The notes: a model not told the origin generated them from the letters alone. Shown: positions 34,401-48,100, numbered from the stretch's first letter. The stretch: DNA of 64,000 bases from Callipepla californica brunnescens (GCA_023055505.1 JALIRH010000004.1:17231368-17295367); one strand, 5' to 3'. Translations and numbers: made by a program.

Positions 34401-37400
34401 GAAAGCTCTACTGCTGTTTCTAATGGACAAACACTTATTATATGCAACAGCTGTACACACCAGTACACCAGTATAGTTTGCTAAAATAACATTACATTCT
34501 CTTACAGACCTGTACCAATCACACTCTCCAGTTGTTCTCAAAGAATTGGGAATATGTAATTTTTATGACAGGAATGTGTTACACATTCAGGACATACTTA
34601 ATTCTAAAAGGAAATTAAAATATTTAATCACTTGTCTATTTGTTTTTATGCCTTAAAATGCTGCATTATCTCTCTCCTTCAGCATTTCATTTTCTAACTT
34701 GCAAAATGTACCACTGGTCTCTGTTCTAGGTGTACACCTTTGAAATGGAAATCATAGAAGCAAATATGACTTTTGCAGGAGGGTACAGATGTGAGGTGTC
34801 TACCAAGGACAAGTTTGATAGTTCTAATTTCAACCTGATAGTCAATGGTAAGATGAGCTCCTGCCACTGTTTCTCACTTCTTCCTGTATGCTCATCAGCA
34901 ATTCCTTCTTGCACACAGCAGCTGAAGTATAGATCTGAAGAGCTTACACTTACAAAGGCTTGTAGATGAGAATTAGGATGGATTGGCAGAGATACAGAGC
35001 ATTAGAAAGAACACTCGGCTGTAACTCAAGCCAAAACTCAAATGCTCAAAGAAAGTACACAGCAAGGCACAAAAGAACCCAGCTGCTCTACGGCTTTTTG
35101 CTGATTTCAAGAGATTAGAACAGAGTAATCAAGTTAATTCTATGCAACATCCTAGGTGGAGTTTCCGTACATCGCTGCCTATTCCTAGGATTTTACCTTT
35201 GCTTTCAGAGAATGAATAATAATAGGCAATTGTTTCTCAATAGTTTTTTACACATTGGAGTTCCAAAATATTCCACGAAGGTAGCATTGAAACTAAAATT
35301 TACCAGCAGAGGAATTAACAAACAAGAGGGAAGACAACTTGCCGTGTTGCAGACTATTATGGAGCATGAGACAAAACTAAGCTACACTGCATTTTGAAAG
35401 CAAACTGGTGACAATTATGTACTTAAAGTTACAGCATCAATCCTCCAGTATGTGACCAATCACAACTTACAGTGTAAGAACTTCAGAATAAAATGACTGT
35501 AACTGAAAAGCTTTATAAATAGCACTGTATTTTTGCATTATTTTGACTTGTCATCCCATTCCCATTTGTCACTCTTTGTTATACCAGATGCACCAACAAG
35601 TGGAGAAGTGGATATTCGTGCTGCCTTTCGACGCACGTATGTATAGTAGGAAACTTACATAGATTGGATTATATTTCCATGCAGGATTTATTACCTTCCT
35701 AGACAAATATTAATTAAAAATAAAGCTGCTGTACCAACAAGCACAAAGGTGGGGATGTCTCTTAAAATATTTCTACTTTTAAAATACTAAATAACATCTA
35801 GGAATCATCTAAGAGAATTTAGACTTTCTACTAACGTAACCATCATGCTTATCTTAATTATGCAATCATTAGTGTCTAACATTTTATGAATTTTAGCATT
35901 AACATGTTCTTTTATTTTTTTCATTTTTAAGTACTTCTTCTTTTGTGTAAGTTGGTTTCCATTTTAGTTTTTTTTTTTTAAATGTATTTTAGCTAAGCTA
36001 TCAGACCATGAATAACTTAGCAAACATCAAGCTCTCTAACATAAGGGAAACTTAAACCATTGTAACTGCTTGAATTTTTCCAGAAAAGTATTATTTTTAC
36101 ATGAAATTTTACATTCTATCATAAAGAACTAAAAAAGGCTTGCAGAATTTATCTGCAGTCAAAGGCAGCTATAAGTAGCTGATGAGCCTTCCTGTGATGC
36201 CTCAGCGAACATTCAGTACACAGCGGCACTGTGTTAATTTCTCTGCAGCAGAATTAGGCTAAGAGTTTCTTTCCTTGCTAGCAGAATTAAAAGAGTTATT
36301 TCAGAATCATTTGAGAGTGAGTTCGTGAGCAGCTTCAGGCTGCACAGATATTTAGCTTCTTCTTTAAGAAGGAAGCCAAATATAAAATGGAACGATTCAA
36401 ATCTGAAGCTCTGTGTTTGATACCCTCACTCAGGAGCCTGGCAGGAGGGGGCAGACGGAAGACTTCAGCCTTTCTCAGGTAGTCTCTGACTGTCTGTGTC
36501 AGCAGACAAATTAAAGCCTAACAATGAACTGTCTCTCTCTGATCAGGAAAGACAAAGGATAAAAAAAACAAAACAAAAAACAAACAAACAAAAAAAACCC
36601 AACACAGAACTGGATGCTCTTTTGTTTATAAACACCTAATTTCCCAGTAAATAATGGTTTATAGTGTTTAGTGCTGTATGAGACTAGAATGTATAACAGT
36701 AAGTGGTAGTATAAGTGTAAGACATTGAAAACTGTAGTTTGATAGTTCAGTGAGAGGCAGATTCATCACAAGAAATGGCATGTGTCTAGCAAGTGGTATC
36801 TTCACACAAGCTCCAAATGATATGCATGTCTGCCCTTCTGTTCTATGTATTTTCCTCCAGACTGATCATATCCTAACTAAAATTTTCTCAAATAAATTTA
36901 TCAATTTGTATTTGTATAAAAAAAAAAAAACATTGTTTCCTGCCACACTCTCAATCATAACAATAATTAAATTTTCCATCCTAACTCTCTTGGTCTCACT
37001 GCCATCTACAGTAATTTAAGAAGTCTGAGGTGAGATTTAACTCTGTGCATGCTAAAGCAATTATTAAAGTCGTACTTCTCAGAAAAGCTGAATATTGATT
37101 GCTGGGCTTTCCTGAAAAATCTGATTGTAATTACCATCTTAGAAGTAATAACATGACTAATTCTCCACCCACCAGTACGTTCCGATTTCCTGAATGTTTG
37201 AACACAAGAAGCCCTTTCAAATTTGATGCTGTAACAGTAATTTCTGTATATATTTTATGCCTGCAATCATTGCAAATCTGCTTAAAGCAGGGAACAAAGT
37301 GGCCAGAAATATGCTTTCTTGCTTGATTGTTATACCAAGAAAATTATCCTTTCTACTGTTGTACTATCATGAAAGTAATCACAGAAGTAAAAATTGTACA

Positions 37401-40400
37401 TTCTTATCAGAAAGTTCTCACTATTTATTTAGAACAGCAATTATTCAAAATAAAAAAGTTCTTGAATTGTTATTTTTTCCTCACCAAACTTGTGTCGTCA
37501 AGCAGCACAAAAAAACTGGCACACATTTCCCTTCTTATCTTTATCTCCAGTAAAATGCTTACCTTTTACTTGCTTAGGCCATTTTCTTACATGTTTCTAT
37601 ATTTGTTCTTGACATATCAAGTTTCCCTTGCATTTTGTTTAAAACAGATCATTTTTTTCTGATGTAACTAGCACTGTGAGTTATAATGTTACAAACCATT
37701 TCCATTTCCTTCTAAAACTAATTAAGTTTTCCTGTTATCACAGTACTGAGGGACCTGAAGAATCTGGAGAGTTGAATTTTAGCGCCCTACTCAAAAAGAG
37801 GTGAGTAAAGAATAATCTTAGAGACAAAACTATTAGCTTCTGTGGAATAACTCTGAAAATGCTACAACTAGAGTAAGCAAAAGACTTCTAAGTTCAGAAT
37901 CCTCATAGCTTTTCTAAAATAGCTCTGGATGGGAAAAAAAAAAAAAAAAAGATGACAGGTAATTATGGGAAATTCCACAAATACTGAAGATTTGCTGAAT
38001 TCTTGCAATAGAGGAAAAAAAAATCCCCATCCCCATAGTGCCCCCCCCCCCCCCCCAAGTAAAGACTGGAACTAGGGCAATTGTCTGTTTCCACCAAAAA
38101 TTCGAATATTCCAGTACATATTTATAAGGCTGTCTTGCTAAGAACTTACTGTCCTAAGGTCTTATGGTACATGGCAGGAAAGAGACAGGAAGTGAAGAAT
38201 TATTTTTTGATGTCTAAATGTTACTATTATTATTCTGCTGTACAGCTATACATTAGATACATTATAAGTATTTACTATTTAGAGAAATTCCATATTGTAT
38301 AAATATTATACAACATATTTTACTATTTTAAGTCTAATTTATTGTTTTTACTTCCACTTTCTTTTGTGAACTTTCTTCTCCCCATTGTCCCCTTCTTTGA
38401 CACAACTGTCTTCACAACTTCTCTACTTGTTTTTCTTTTAATGGCAACTGTAATCTGGATGTTTTGGATTCTACTGTTGGCAACAGAGAGTAAGATTTCT
38501 ACTTTTGATCATAAATGCATGGCTCACACTGAATATGGGAAACATTTGGCTTGAAACAATGCATGCATCTTACACCTAGAACACGATGAAAATTAGATGG
38601 CATGAAAGCAAATTATCAGCTGCCAATTTTTGAGATAGAAATGCCTTTAAACAGTCAGTAGAAATTAAGGGTAGGCCATTCAATTCAAGTCAATGTATTT
38701 TCTGTATGTCCTTTGTTTTTCACCACTATTTTGTTTTATAAGCCAATTTAAATAGTGCTTCAGTTTATAAATTTTCTTAATAATCTGTCGCTTTACAATC
38801 CTATTATTACAGAAATTAGAAATGGAAAGCTCCTTGTTGATACCACATCACCTGCCCAATCTACATGCTAGTGCCTATCAAAAATCCTCTCAAGTTTTAT
38901 TACATTTACCAATTAAACATATACAGTGAACATATTACTAAAGTCACTTATTCCATAAATGTACAGATTTCTCCAGTACAAAATATTTCTTTTTTATTTC
39001 AGGTAAAGTTTCCATTGCTCATTATCATCCATTACCTATGGGCATGCTTCTTTGTGATTATTGCCCATGGTTGCTCTCTCTGGCTTTCAGCCTCCTGAAG
39101 TTACCATAAATATTTGTCACTAGACTCATGTTTTTCAAATTTAAACATAGTATAACTTTTCACAGTCCATTACTCAGTAAATTTGTGAACCTGTGGACAG
39201 TTTCTGTTCAGGTGTTTGTATCACTACTTACAGAATCAAGCCATGCAGACATCTGAAGTAAAGTGGCTCTGAAGCCCAAAGCAAGCCCCATCTTGTGTAT
39301 GACCTCTCTAACATATCCAACTAGAAGTGCATTCTGGTTTTGCAGAAGTATGACCAGAACCCTCAAAGGGGTCAGTCAGAAGAAGAAGAAAGTACAGCGA
39401 TCAAACTTCCCGTAGCTGATACGGATATCTGAGTTTCCTGTTTCATCACAAACCCCAGAGAAGTATGAGACAAAGGCACAGGTGTTTTTGTTGTTGCTGG
39501 GTTTTTTTTTTAATTCTAAAGTAAGGAAAATACTGTCAGAATAACTGCAGTAACTGAAACTGAGAGCTCAAACAGAGTAGTCGTACACACATTCTAATTT
39601 TTAAATGCAAAAAACAAACAAACAAAAAAGGATCAGTTCTGACTAAATGGAGGCCAACATTAAAAACTTCAGTGTTTCTAATTTCTTTTGAGCAAACACA
39701 GAACTCTAAAAATTAGTAAATATTACCAGTATTTCCAGAAATGTTCAGTTTGATAATTTAACTACTCAATATTTGTTAGACTAGAAGAATTTAACCACAT
39801 TCTATCAGTGCTTTTGACCCTTAATGAGTAACAGGAAAGGTCAAAATTCACTGTTTTGGGAATTTAAGCACACTGATAAACTCACTGCTCCCAGCTGTTC
39901 TTCACAACAAAGTTGGTCTTCTCAGATGCTTTAAAAGTAATTTGTGAGTCCTTCAGACAGGCTGAAGACTACTCCTATGTTAAATGAGAACTGAAAGGCA
40001 TACAAACTTAACCAGGGAATGAAAGTGTTTTTCATTAGAATAAGACAAATAAAAAGGACCTCACGCTGAGGAACTTTCAAGAGCTATGCAGACTCAAACA
40101 GAAGTGAAGATTATTCTTCTACCAGTTCTGCTTTGTTCCTCTCATTCTACAAGTGTCCTCAATCCAGGGGTAATGAACATTCCCTCTATAATAGGAAGAG
40201 CTTCATTTAATATTATATCTCCTATCACTGTAATTTAATTAACTGGTGCTGACATACAGATGTCATAGGTCAAGGAGAGGTCATTGGGGAGAGGAAGGGG
40301 ACAGCTGTCATAGAACTATTAAACGGGAAAGTGAGCAGAGACCTTGAAGGAGGTGACAGCTGACAGGGTCCATTCAGTTGACAGTAATGGGATAGGAAGG

Positions 40401-42152
40401 AACCATCTCTGGGATGTACAAAACTATTTTTAACCCTTCCACATATGTTTAAAACATATCAGCTGCATATTCCATTTACAGCAGATACTCTAAGCTGCAT
40501 CTTAACGCTCCCAAGTGCACAGTTAACCTATGAGGTCATCACCCTTGATAAGGATCCCCAAAATCAAGGAGAATAACATAATGGGAGAAACTCCAAGAGT
40601 CCAATTCCTCAATTACTTTTCATACATAGTTTAGGTCTTACTGGTAGTGGAAGACTACAACCTGTGTCTTCATGGAATCAAATAGAATGCTTTAACAAAC
40701 AAAATGGAGAAGGCATACTGGGATGGTGAAGCCCTTGTCTATAGGCAGAGAATGGATTTTATTCTTTTTGTAAGCTCAATTCAAACTACACAAATAATAA
40801 CATTTAACTTTTAGTATCATTTTGTTATGTACATGCAAGTTATAAGCTATATCCTGTAATTACTGTAAATATCAGTACTTACAAGTATTTCTATTTTTTT
40901 CTTTTTAATTCCTACTTGCATGCACCTTAGCAGTATTACCAGATCTAAAAATGGGATGACACCACGTAATGGAAAAGTTAAAGCAAAAATTAAGGAGGCC
41001 TTTTCAACAGTGAGATATATTAGGCCAGGCATATCCAACCTGGAGTTCCCGCCCACTGCCCCCAATGGCTCTTCCTTGCAGTGGCCCCAAGGCACACACC
41101 CATTGCTCAGCAACCAAATCCTCAGTGCACTATTAACAGTATCGACTGAAACCAGGGCATGGGGAGGAAATTGCTGTTCAGCGCTGACACAAGTGATAGC
41201 AAACAATTGTGTGTATTTCGATACACAGGCTCAACACAGTGCTCTGAACAGCAATAAAAATCCAGCCATGTTTTCTGGTTTGATAAAGAAGTTTGAGAAT
41301 AGGTTTCAAGATTATTAAAAAAAAAAAAAAAATCCCTTGCAAAAAAACCTTGTAAATTTCATCATCTTTTCATCTTTGATTTCACCAAAAATCTCTCATG
41401 AACAACTTAAAAGCTCACTAAGAGTTGTAACCACTGCCAATACACAAAACGGATGCATTAGTTTCATGAAAACAAAGTCAAATACGCCATTAGTTTTAAG
41501 GTTTTGTTCCTCTCTCTTTTTTTTATATATATTTTACTAAATAAATAAATACATAAATAAAATTCCAAAGAGTCCAAACGTCAGATACACTATCAGTCCA
41601 GTGAGTGCTAGTGAAGGCTTAGTGCCCAGTGAGTGCTAAACCACTCCACAGATAAAAGACATTGCATTCCATACTTGTTGTGCACCCTGAGCTGAGAACC
41701 TCTTCTGTTGTCTCCCTTCTCCCGTTCAAGAACTACAATGCTACTGGAAATGCTAATCACTGACTGCAGCACTTTAACAAACATAGCGTTCTTACTACAA
41801 ACAAGACCATTTTGGTCAACCACAGTAGCATTAGAAATGTTTGGGTACACCTATAGATTATACTGACTACAGTGATACTTTTTTGAGTAGTAATATTTCT
41901 CACAGATTAAAGGGACTGTTCTTTTCCTGAAAAGAAAAAAAAAACCCACCTCCATTAGATAACACAAAGATAATCCTTCCATAATCCTCCACTTTCTCAG
42001 CATTCCCTGCTGTGTTTTCCCACGTGGTTTGCATGCTGAGGTTTACCACTGTACTTGATTTCACTATATGAGTGTGTTCTGCTGCACTGGAATCTGCTTA
42101 GTCCAGGTAATATCAGAAATAACAAGCATAAGAAGTTTAGAAAAAGTAAAAA

Positions 42153-42184
<32 letters not shown>

Positions 42185-45100
42185 AAGAAAGTGTTACTAC
42201 TTCTATCCATCCTCTGTTTATCAAGCGGTGTCAGACAACAGATCCAAGCAGACAGAGCAAACTAGACCTACTTTCTTCCCTGTAAGGTTCATTTGCCATA
42301 ATTAAGAACAGGCAGAATGGCCTACACTTGTAATTTAAAAAGCAGAGTGGAATTGTGCAAACTGAGTGAGGGAATTTCATGTCACTAGGGAACAGCATTT
42401 TTCTTAAGGCTATTTCAGAGCTTTTGCACAAGAACCTTCATCTCCCTGCTACTAAAGTACAGACTTATTCTGCTAAAGATGAAGATGACACTCATGGCTC
42501 TCTTGTATTAACACAATCTGCCCTCTTTCTTGCCTATCGGGATGCTGTATGCTTTTCCGAACACTTCTGTTCATCGTTCCCAAGTTCAGCAGCTTCTTGC
42601 GCACAGTAAATCGGTAAGGTAACATGGGTTACACCAATTTCTTTTTCCATTTGTGAATTGAAAAGATATACACGACAGGGAAAAAACAAAAACAAACAAA
42701 CAAAAACAAAACAACAACACCTTTTTCCAATGCCAGAGAACCCAATTCTCACTTGGTTTTGCTAAATCAAAGATTAATTCTTCTGTAATCACCAGTTCTT
42801 TAGTTAAATCATAAAACAAGCATTCCATTATAAATACTGACTCATTTGCCAGTACTCAACATCGCCTTTGAGATAAATTGGTATTTTAAGAAACTGACTG
42901 AATTAGCAAACAGAAAAAAATGTCCTGAGAAAATTACTTGTTTCTTGTTAACACAAACCAACTGCCCTCTTTCTGAGGCATTCTCAGGATATCAGTCTGC
43001 AGTGCCACATATTTTGTGTATGGTCACCACAGAGCAGTAAGTCTCCACGTGTTTCAATGACCTACAGTTAAGAGAAATTAAAATTTACTTGCCTTGGCTG
43101 TTAAGACACTAAATCCTTCAGGGCAGTGTTTGAATTTTAATCACCAAAAATACAAATATTTAAGTAAAACTAGCCTGCTATTCAGTTTCATTATTTTTTG
43201 TGATAATGTAGTAAATATGGTCTATTTATTAAGAAAGGGTTTCAATCCTTTCTGCAGAGCTGACGGAAAAAGTGAATCACAATCTGATGTTGATGTCTGG
43301 GAAATCCTGAGGAAAGCTCCTCCTTCTGAATATGAGAAAATTGCTTTTCAGTATGGTATCACAGACTTGCGTGGAATGCTGAAACGCCTCAAACGCATTA
43401 AGAAGGAAGAGAAAAAAAGCACAGGTTGGCAAACTGTATTTAAGTAAATTCTTAATCAGTAAATTCTTGTTTGTGATTTCTTCACGTATCAACTGGACAG
43501 CAGCCAGATAGAAGAGCATGAGAAACATGAGTGTGATACAGTTTCCTTTCCAATTATTTCATGGTCTATTATATGAAATATACTGATAACCAAAGATCAG
43601 AGCTGTGCCCAAGGCTCTGGTCTACTCTGATCTGAAACTTTGGGTATTCTGAACTTTCTCATTCTACAAGTTTCTTCTGTTCTGACCCTTATCTTGAATA
43701 TAAACCAAAAACAAGCCAAAAACTCGTATGCCAGGCATCAGTGATACATCTAAACAATTTCCATTGGGAAGGTTTCTTAAAAATACTTGAAGCGTGATAT
43801 GTTTGTGATTCTGTCCTAGTCTTATTACTTATTTCAAATCATTTGTTTTAGAGGTCTGAAGCATATAAATTTAATTGTGTTTCATTAGTACTGAGAAGAT
43901 CATTATTATACTCCAGTGGACACTCTTAGCTATAACTTCACTTAGGATACATCGAAGTACATCAAAGAAATAGAATTGTAGGGGTTGGAAAGGACCTCCA
44001 GAGATCAAGTCCAACTCCTCTGCCAAAGCAGGCTCCCTTACTGGAGGTTGCACAGGTAGTCATCCAGACAGGTCTTGAATATCTCCAGAGAAGGAGACAC
44101 CACAACCTCACTGGGGAGCCTATTCCAGTGCTCCACCACCCTCACCATGAAGAAGATATTTACGCATTTACACCTGATTTGATATATTCTACTTTGTTCG
44201 TTTTCATTAATAAAACATGCTTTCATCCTATAGACAACACAAAAACAGACAAAAAGAAACTAAAAATGTAAACACGGATGTAGAAATTGGAGAAGGTTTA
44301 GGGTGACATTAAACAAGAGAAAAGGAAATACATGTTTATTTTTCTGACAGAGATGCAATAATAATAGTAATATATATATTAAATTATTATGCATCTTAGC
44401 ATTCCTCAAGAAACTGGATCCTGCTTATCAAGTGGATAAAGGACAAAAGATTAAATTAATGGTTGAAGTTGCAAACCCAGATGCTGATGTGAAATGGCTG
44501 AAGAACGGACAGGAGATCCAAGTGAGCGGCAGGTAAACTACAACTACAGGAAATACAGTAAGAAATGGGCTACAGCATGGACAAAGTGCGAAAGCGGGTT
44601 ATACTTAGAAAGGCATGAATAAAATAGGGAGAAATAAGATAGGGAGCTGTGAAAGAATCTACACAGTACATAAACCAAGGGCCAGTTTACTGTTCTCATG
44701 TCTGTTTCTTTTCTTCCCTATGCTCTATATATCTACACGTGGAATGGGATACTCACATCTATCTACCTAGCAAGTAAGTCCTCTGATTATGCTCTCCTGT
44801 TTATGCATCTAGTGTTCAGAATAACTTTCATATGAAATGGGATCTGCTTTACTGTAGCTTGTTTGTAAAACCCAATTTCGATGATTTGGTGCTAGAGTAA
44901 TGAAAATAAATTTTAATGGTAGTCATGCCTATTGCATGGCTGTATTAGAAAAGCATCCAAACTAACCAGCATACTGACAACATTCACAGTAGTTTGTATG
45001 TTGATATGAGGAGTTCTCCATAATTCCCTGTCCTCATTTGTCAAACTTTTGAAATTTCTCATGTTTACTGCACTGGGACAGAGACTCAGGGCTTTACAAA

Positions 45101-48100
45101 TCTTGTCACTGATGTGAGAAGAAGCATGGAGCTTTCTTCTCTGCCTGGCAAAGGAAGACACCAATTGAGTCCAGAAGAGATACTCTCTGATAATTACACT
45201 TACATTCTTTTTCAGATATATTTTTGAGGCCATTGGAAATAAGAGAATACTGACCATAAACCACTGCTCCCTGGCTGATGATGCAGCCTACGAATGTGTG
45301 GTAGCTGAGGAGAAGAGCTTCACAGAATTATTTGTAAAAGGTGAGCAATAGCAGATAAAGGAAAGAGGTTTCCTCCCCAACATTTAATATCAAATTATTG
45401 TCAAATGCTTCTTTATTCTCAGATGTGATAATCTCAAACATATGAAAAAAATCTGAGCTCCATCAAAGCATTTTTCTTAAAATTAAATTAAGAAAGATTT
45501 CCCCAATAACTGCATCTGAGAAAGCACACAAAAAGAGCACAGTAATAATTATCATTAATTCTCATTTGAAAATTATCCATGTTAACCAACAATAGGGGTA
45601 GGAACTTACTTTAAAAATTAGATTCCACTCAAGAGAAAAATGTGCCTCAAGCTTCATAAGACGATCAAGTAGTACAGAAAAATAACATAACTAGCCTAGA
45701 ATTTTGGAATACATCTGAAAATTGATTAACCTCATGTTTTCATTCTGTCTCACAAACCCAAGTCAAAAGATCATCTGATTACATTGGTATTTTGATCCAC
45801 AGCACAGACAGCAGCAATTTTTATTCTGTCAGGGGTTATTCTTGCGGAGTGATTGAGATTTAACTATGGTACTCGGTCTCTCAGAATACTGTTTTAATTA
45901 AGGCCTCTTCATTTCCAGAGCCCCCAATCCTGATCACTCACCCCTTGGAGGACCAAATGGTGATGGTTGGAGAGAGAGTGGAGTTTGAGTGTGAAGTGTC
46001 TGAGGAAGGAGCTACTGTCAAATGGTAAGGGAAGAGGAAAGGAAGAAAAAAAACAAAACAAAAAAAAAAGAAACAAACAAGAACAGTAAACAAACATTAG
46101 AAAATATTCCTCCATCACACTTGATAGGATCAGTGTTTGTGGAGAAGAACTGTGGAATAAAAAGAATGAAAGCACCCTACATCACTGATCTCAGGAAAAA
46201 AAAAATATTTATCATTCTCCTATATGTCAAACACTGAGGAGGAATTGCAAGGCCAGAAGATTACAGAAAACAAATTAGGTGTAAATATTTTATAGCGTCT
46301 CTAGGATTTCTTGTTCTATTGCTACAGGATGCAACTGACTCTACCAAGCTGTTCGAGTTTCCTAAGCGTCTGACAGCAATTTCTAACCACTACACAGATT
46401 AATCAGATCTGTATTGCAATGAGCTCTAATCTTCACAATTGCAATTAGACTTTTCCATGCTGGTAAAAAGTTAGTGTCTGCTGAGACAGAGAGGGAAGGT
46501 CACTGACTGATTTTAACATATTCATTGCAGTTATCCTGCAAATCCAGTCATCATGCATATGCAGCAAATAGGATTAAGATGACAAACATTGTGCCCCTAG
46601 AGCCCACTTGGCTGGGCATTCCAGCTGAGGGGAAGCTGGAAAGTTCATAATGCCAGAGCAGGCACAGCAGGCAGTCCTCACATGCCGGGCCTTAGACACA
46701 CTGTTCTCACTTCATTTCTCTACCAGATGAAATTCTCTTGTGCTTGTTAACAGCTTCAAGCGCATGGTTATCAAATGTTCCCACAATGCCCATTACATTC
46801 CTGAAAAGTGCTTTCACTCATCTTCCCTCCCAAAGGAAGGAACTGAGAATTTAAATAGAGCCCAAGAGTTGATACAGCATATGCATCACACTATTAAAGC
46901 CACATGCACATGCACACACATGTTATTGTTCAGGAACTGTTTACAGATGACTGGTCACAAGAGATGGGGACAACCATATCTGTCCCTCAGAGCACAGTGC
47001 AGCTGCCACACTTTGATCCTATGCCTTTGAACAACTCCCATACATCTAGCCAAGCTGTTATCAGTGGGATGGGCACTTGGTGTGACAAGGGCAAAGGAGC
47101 AGCTGTCTGCCTGAACTGCAGCAAGCAATCAGAGAAACTTTTCAATGCATAGCAACAGAAAACAGAGCAGTCAGCAATTTACACTTTACTTCACCGCTTT
47201 TAAGTGAGGCTCAGAGAATGCTCTTTGGCAACAAAGACAAGAGAAAGAAATGCCAAGGGAAAACATAAAATGGTATGGAGAAAGAACTCTAGTTTTATGT
47301 CATGTTAGGGAAATGATCAATAGTTTAAGCAAAGTAACAGTAACTAAAGGAACTTGTTACAGCTCTTGTATCCTTTAAACCTGAGAGATGAAGTCATAAG
47401 CACAATAACAAAGAAATATATGACTCACACCAGATTTAAGAGGCTTCTAACATTGTCATCAGACAATGGTATCAGGTATCAGAGAATTCATCACATAAGT
47501 CTCTGTAGGAATCAGGAGAAAATGTTCCCTCAATCACCTGCAAAGATCTTACATTATTCTTACAAAATGCTACAGAGTAGTTATTTCTAAACTTCAGCTG
47601 GCCTTGAAAGTAATAAAGTTCTTGAAGAAAAAGACATAATAAAATACATAGTTTTGACTTGATTTTTCCATGGCTAAATGCTGGAGCAAAGAGCGCCAAT
47701 GAAAACAAACTATAGCAAAGTCATAACAGCAATAAACCTCTGTGCCCCCACTATTACACAGTTTCTCTGTCACAGCTATCTGCAGGTGACTTACAGTGAT
47801 CTTTTAACAAACACTTCCACCGTTCTGTAACATCTTCTTACACCTTAGTTATCAGCTGATCTTTCTGCTTTTCATTGCACTGCAAACACTGTACTCATAC
47901 ACAGTGTTAGTGATTAGGACACTCCTAAACCAAACAAAAGATAAAAATACTATTCTCCTCCTGGGGTTTTAAGACACTGTTCAGTGCAAATATTCTATCT
48001 TCATTATTTCGACAAGATTTCAAGTGATCTCATTCTTTACAAAAGGGGTAGAATAGATCATTGAGATACCTTCGATGAGGCACATGTCAAAAAACACCAC

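Larger units (their letters stand above)
34848..37743 (+). other. MYBPC3 introns 6-8
   Basis: Introns of 740, 797 and 1265 nt around exons 7 and 8. Intron 8 holds an A/C-rich CAAAA-type run (36558-36602) and a 12-base A run near 36918. Nothing else recognised. Confidence 0.85.
37801..42589 (+). other. MYBPC3 introns 9 and 10 around the 3-nt exon 10
   Basis: Intron 9 (686 nt) contains A-runs near 37934 and a 16-base C run (38041-38056). Intron 10 (4.1 kb) contains a juxtaposed AG|GTAAAG at 39001-39008, a probable hAT-type fragment (41022-41330) and a poly(A)/(TA)n tract (42148-42184). Confidence 0.85.
43425..45918 (+). other. MYBPC3 introns 12-15
   Basis: Intron 12 (975 nt, with a CR1 fragment at 43960-44185), introns 13 and 14 (238 and 442 nt) flanking the 3-nt exon 14, and intron 15 (578 nt). 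Nothing else recognised. Confidence 0.85.

Noticed and set aside
38175..38190. 15-nt phase-compatible exon (AGGAAAGAGACAGGAA-type) as the missing M-motif exon
   Set aside because: It would encode ERDRK instead of the conserved DSFLR, has a weak acceptor, and the exons at 38487 and 42590 explain the protein fully.
39345..39370. Stretch encoding SMTRTLKG after a good TTTTGCAG acceptor, first taken as exon 11
   Set aside because: The only GT donor leaves the wrong phase, and the peptide fits far less well than SFLRTVNR at 42590.
40931..40976. Stretch encoding SITRSKNG after a strong pyrimidine tract, also considered as exon 11
   Set aside because: Phase cannot be matched to exon 12 with either available GT; it borders the probable hAT relic.
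43094..43257. Upstream extension of MYBPC3 exon 12 (frame stays open to 43094)
   Set aside because: The extra residues do not match the family, and the acceptor CTTTCTGCAG at 43257 gives the correct phase with exon 11.
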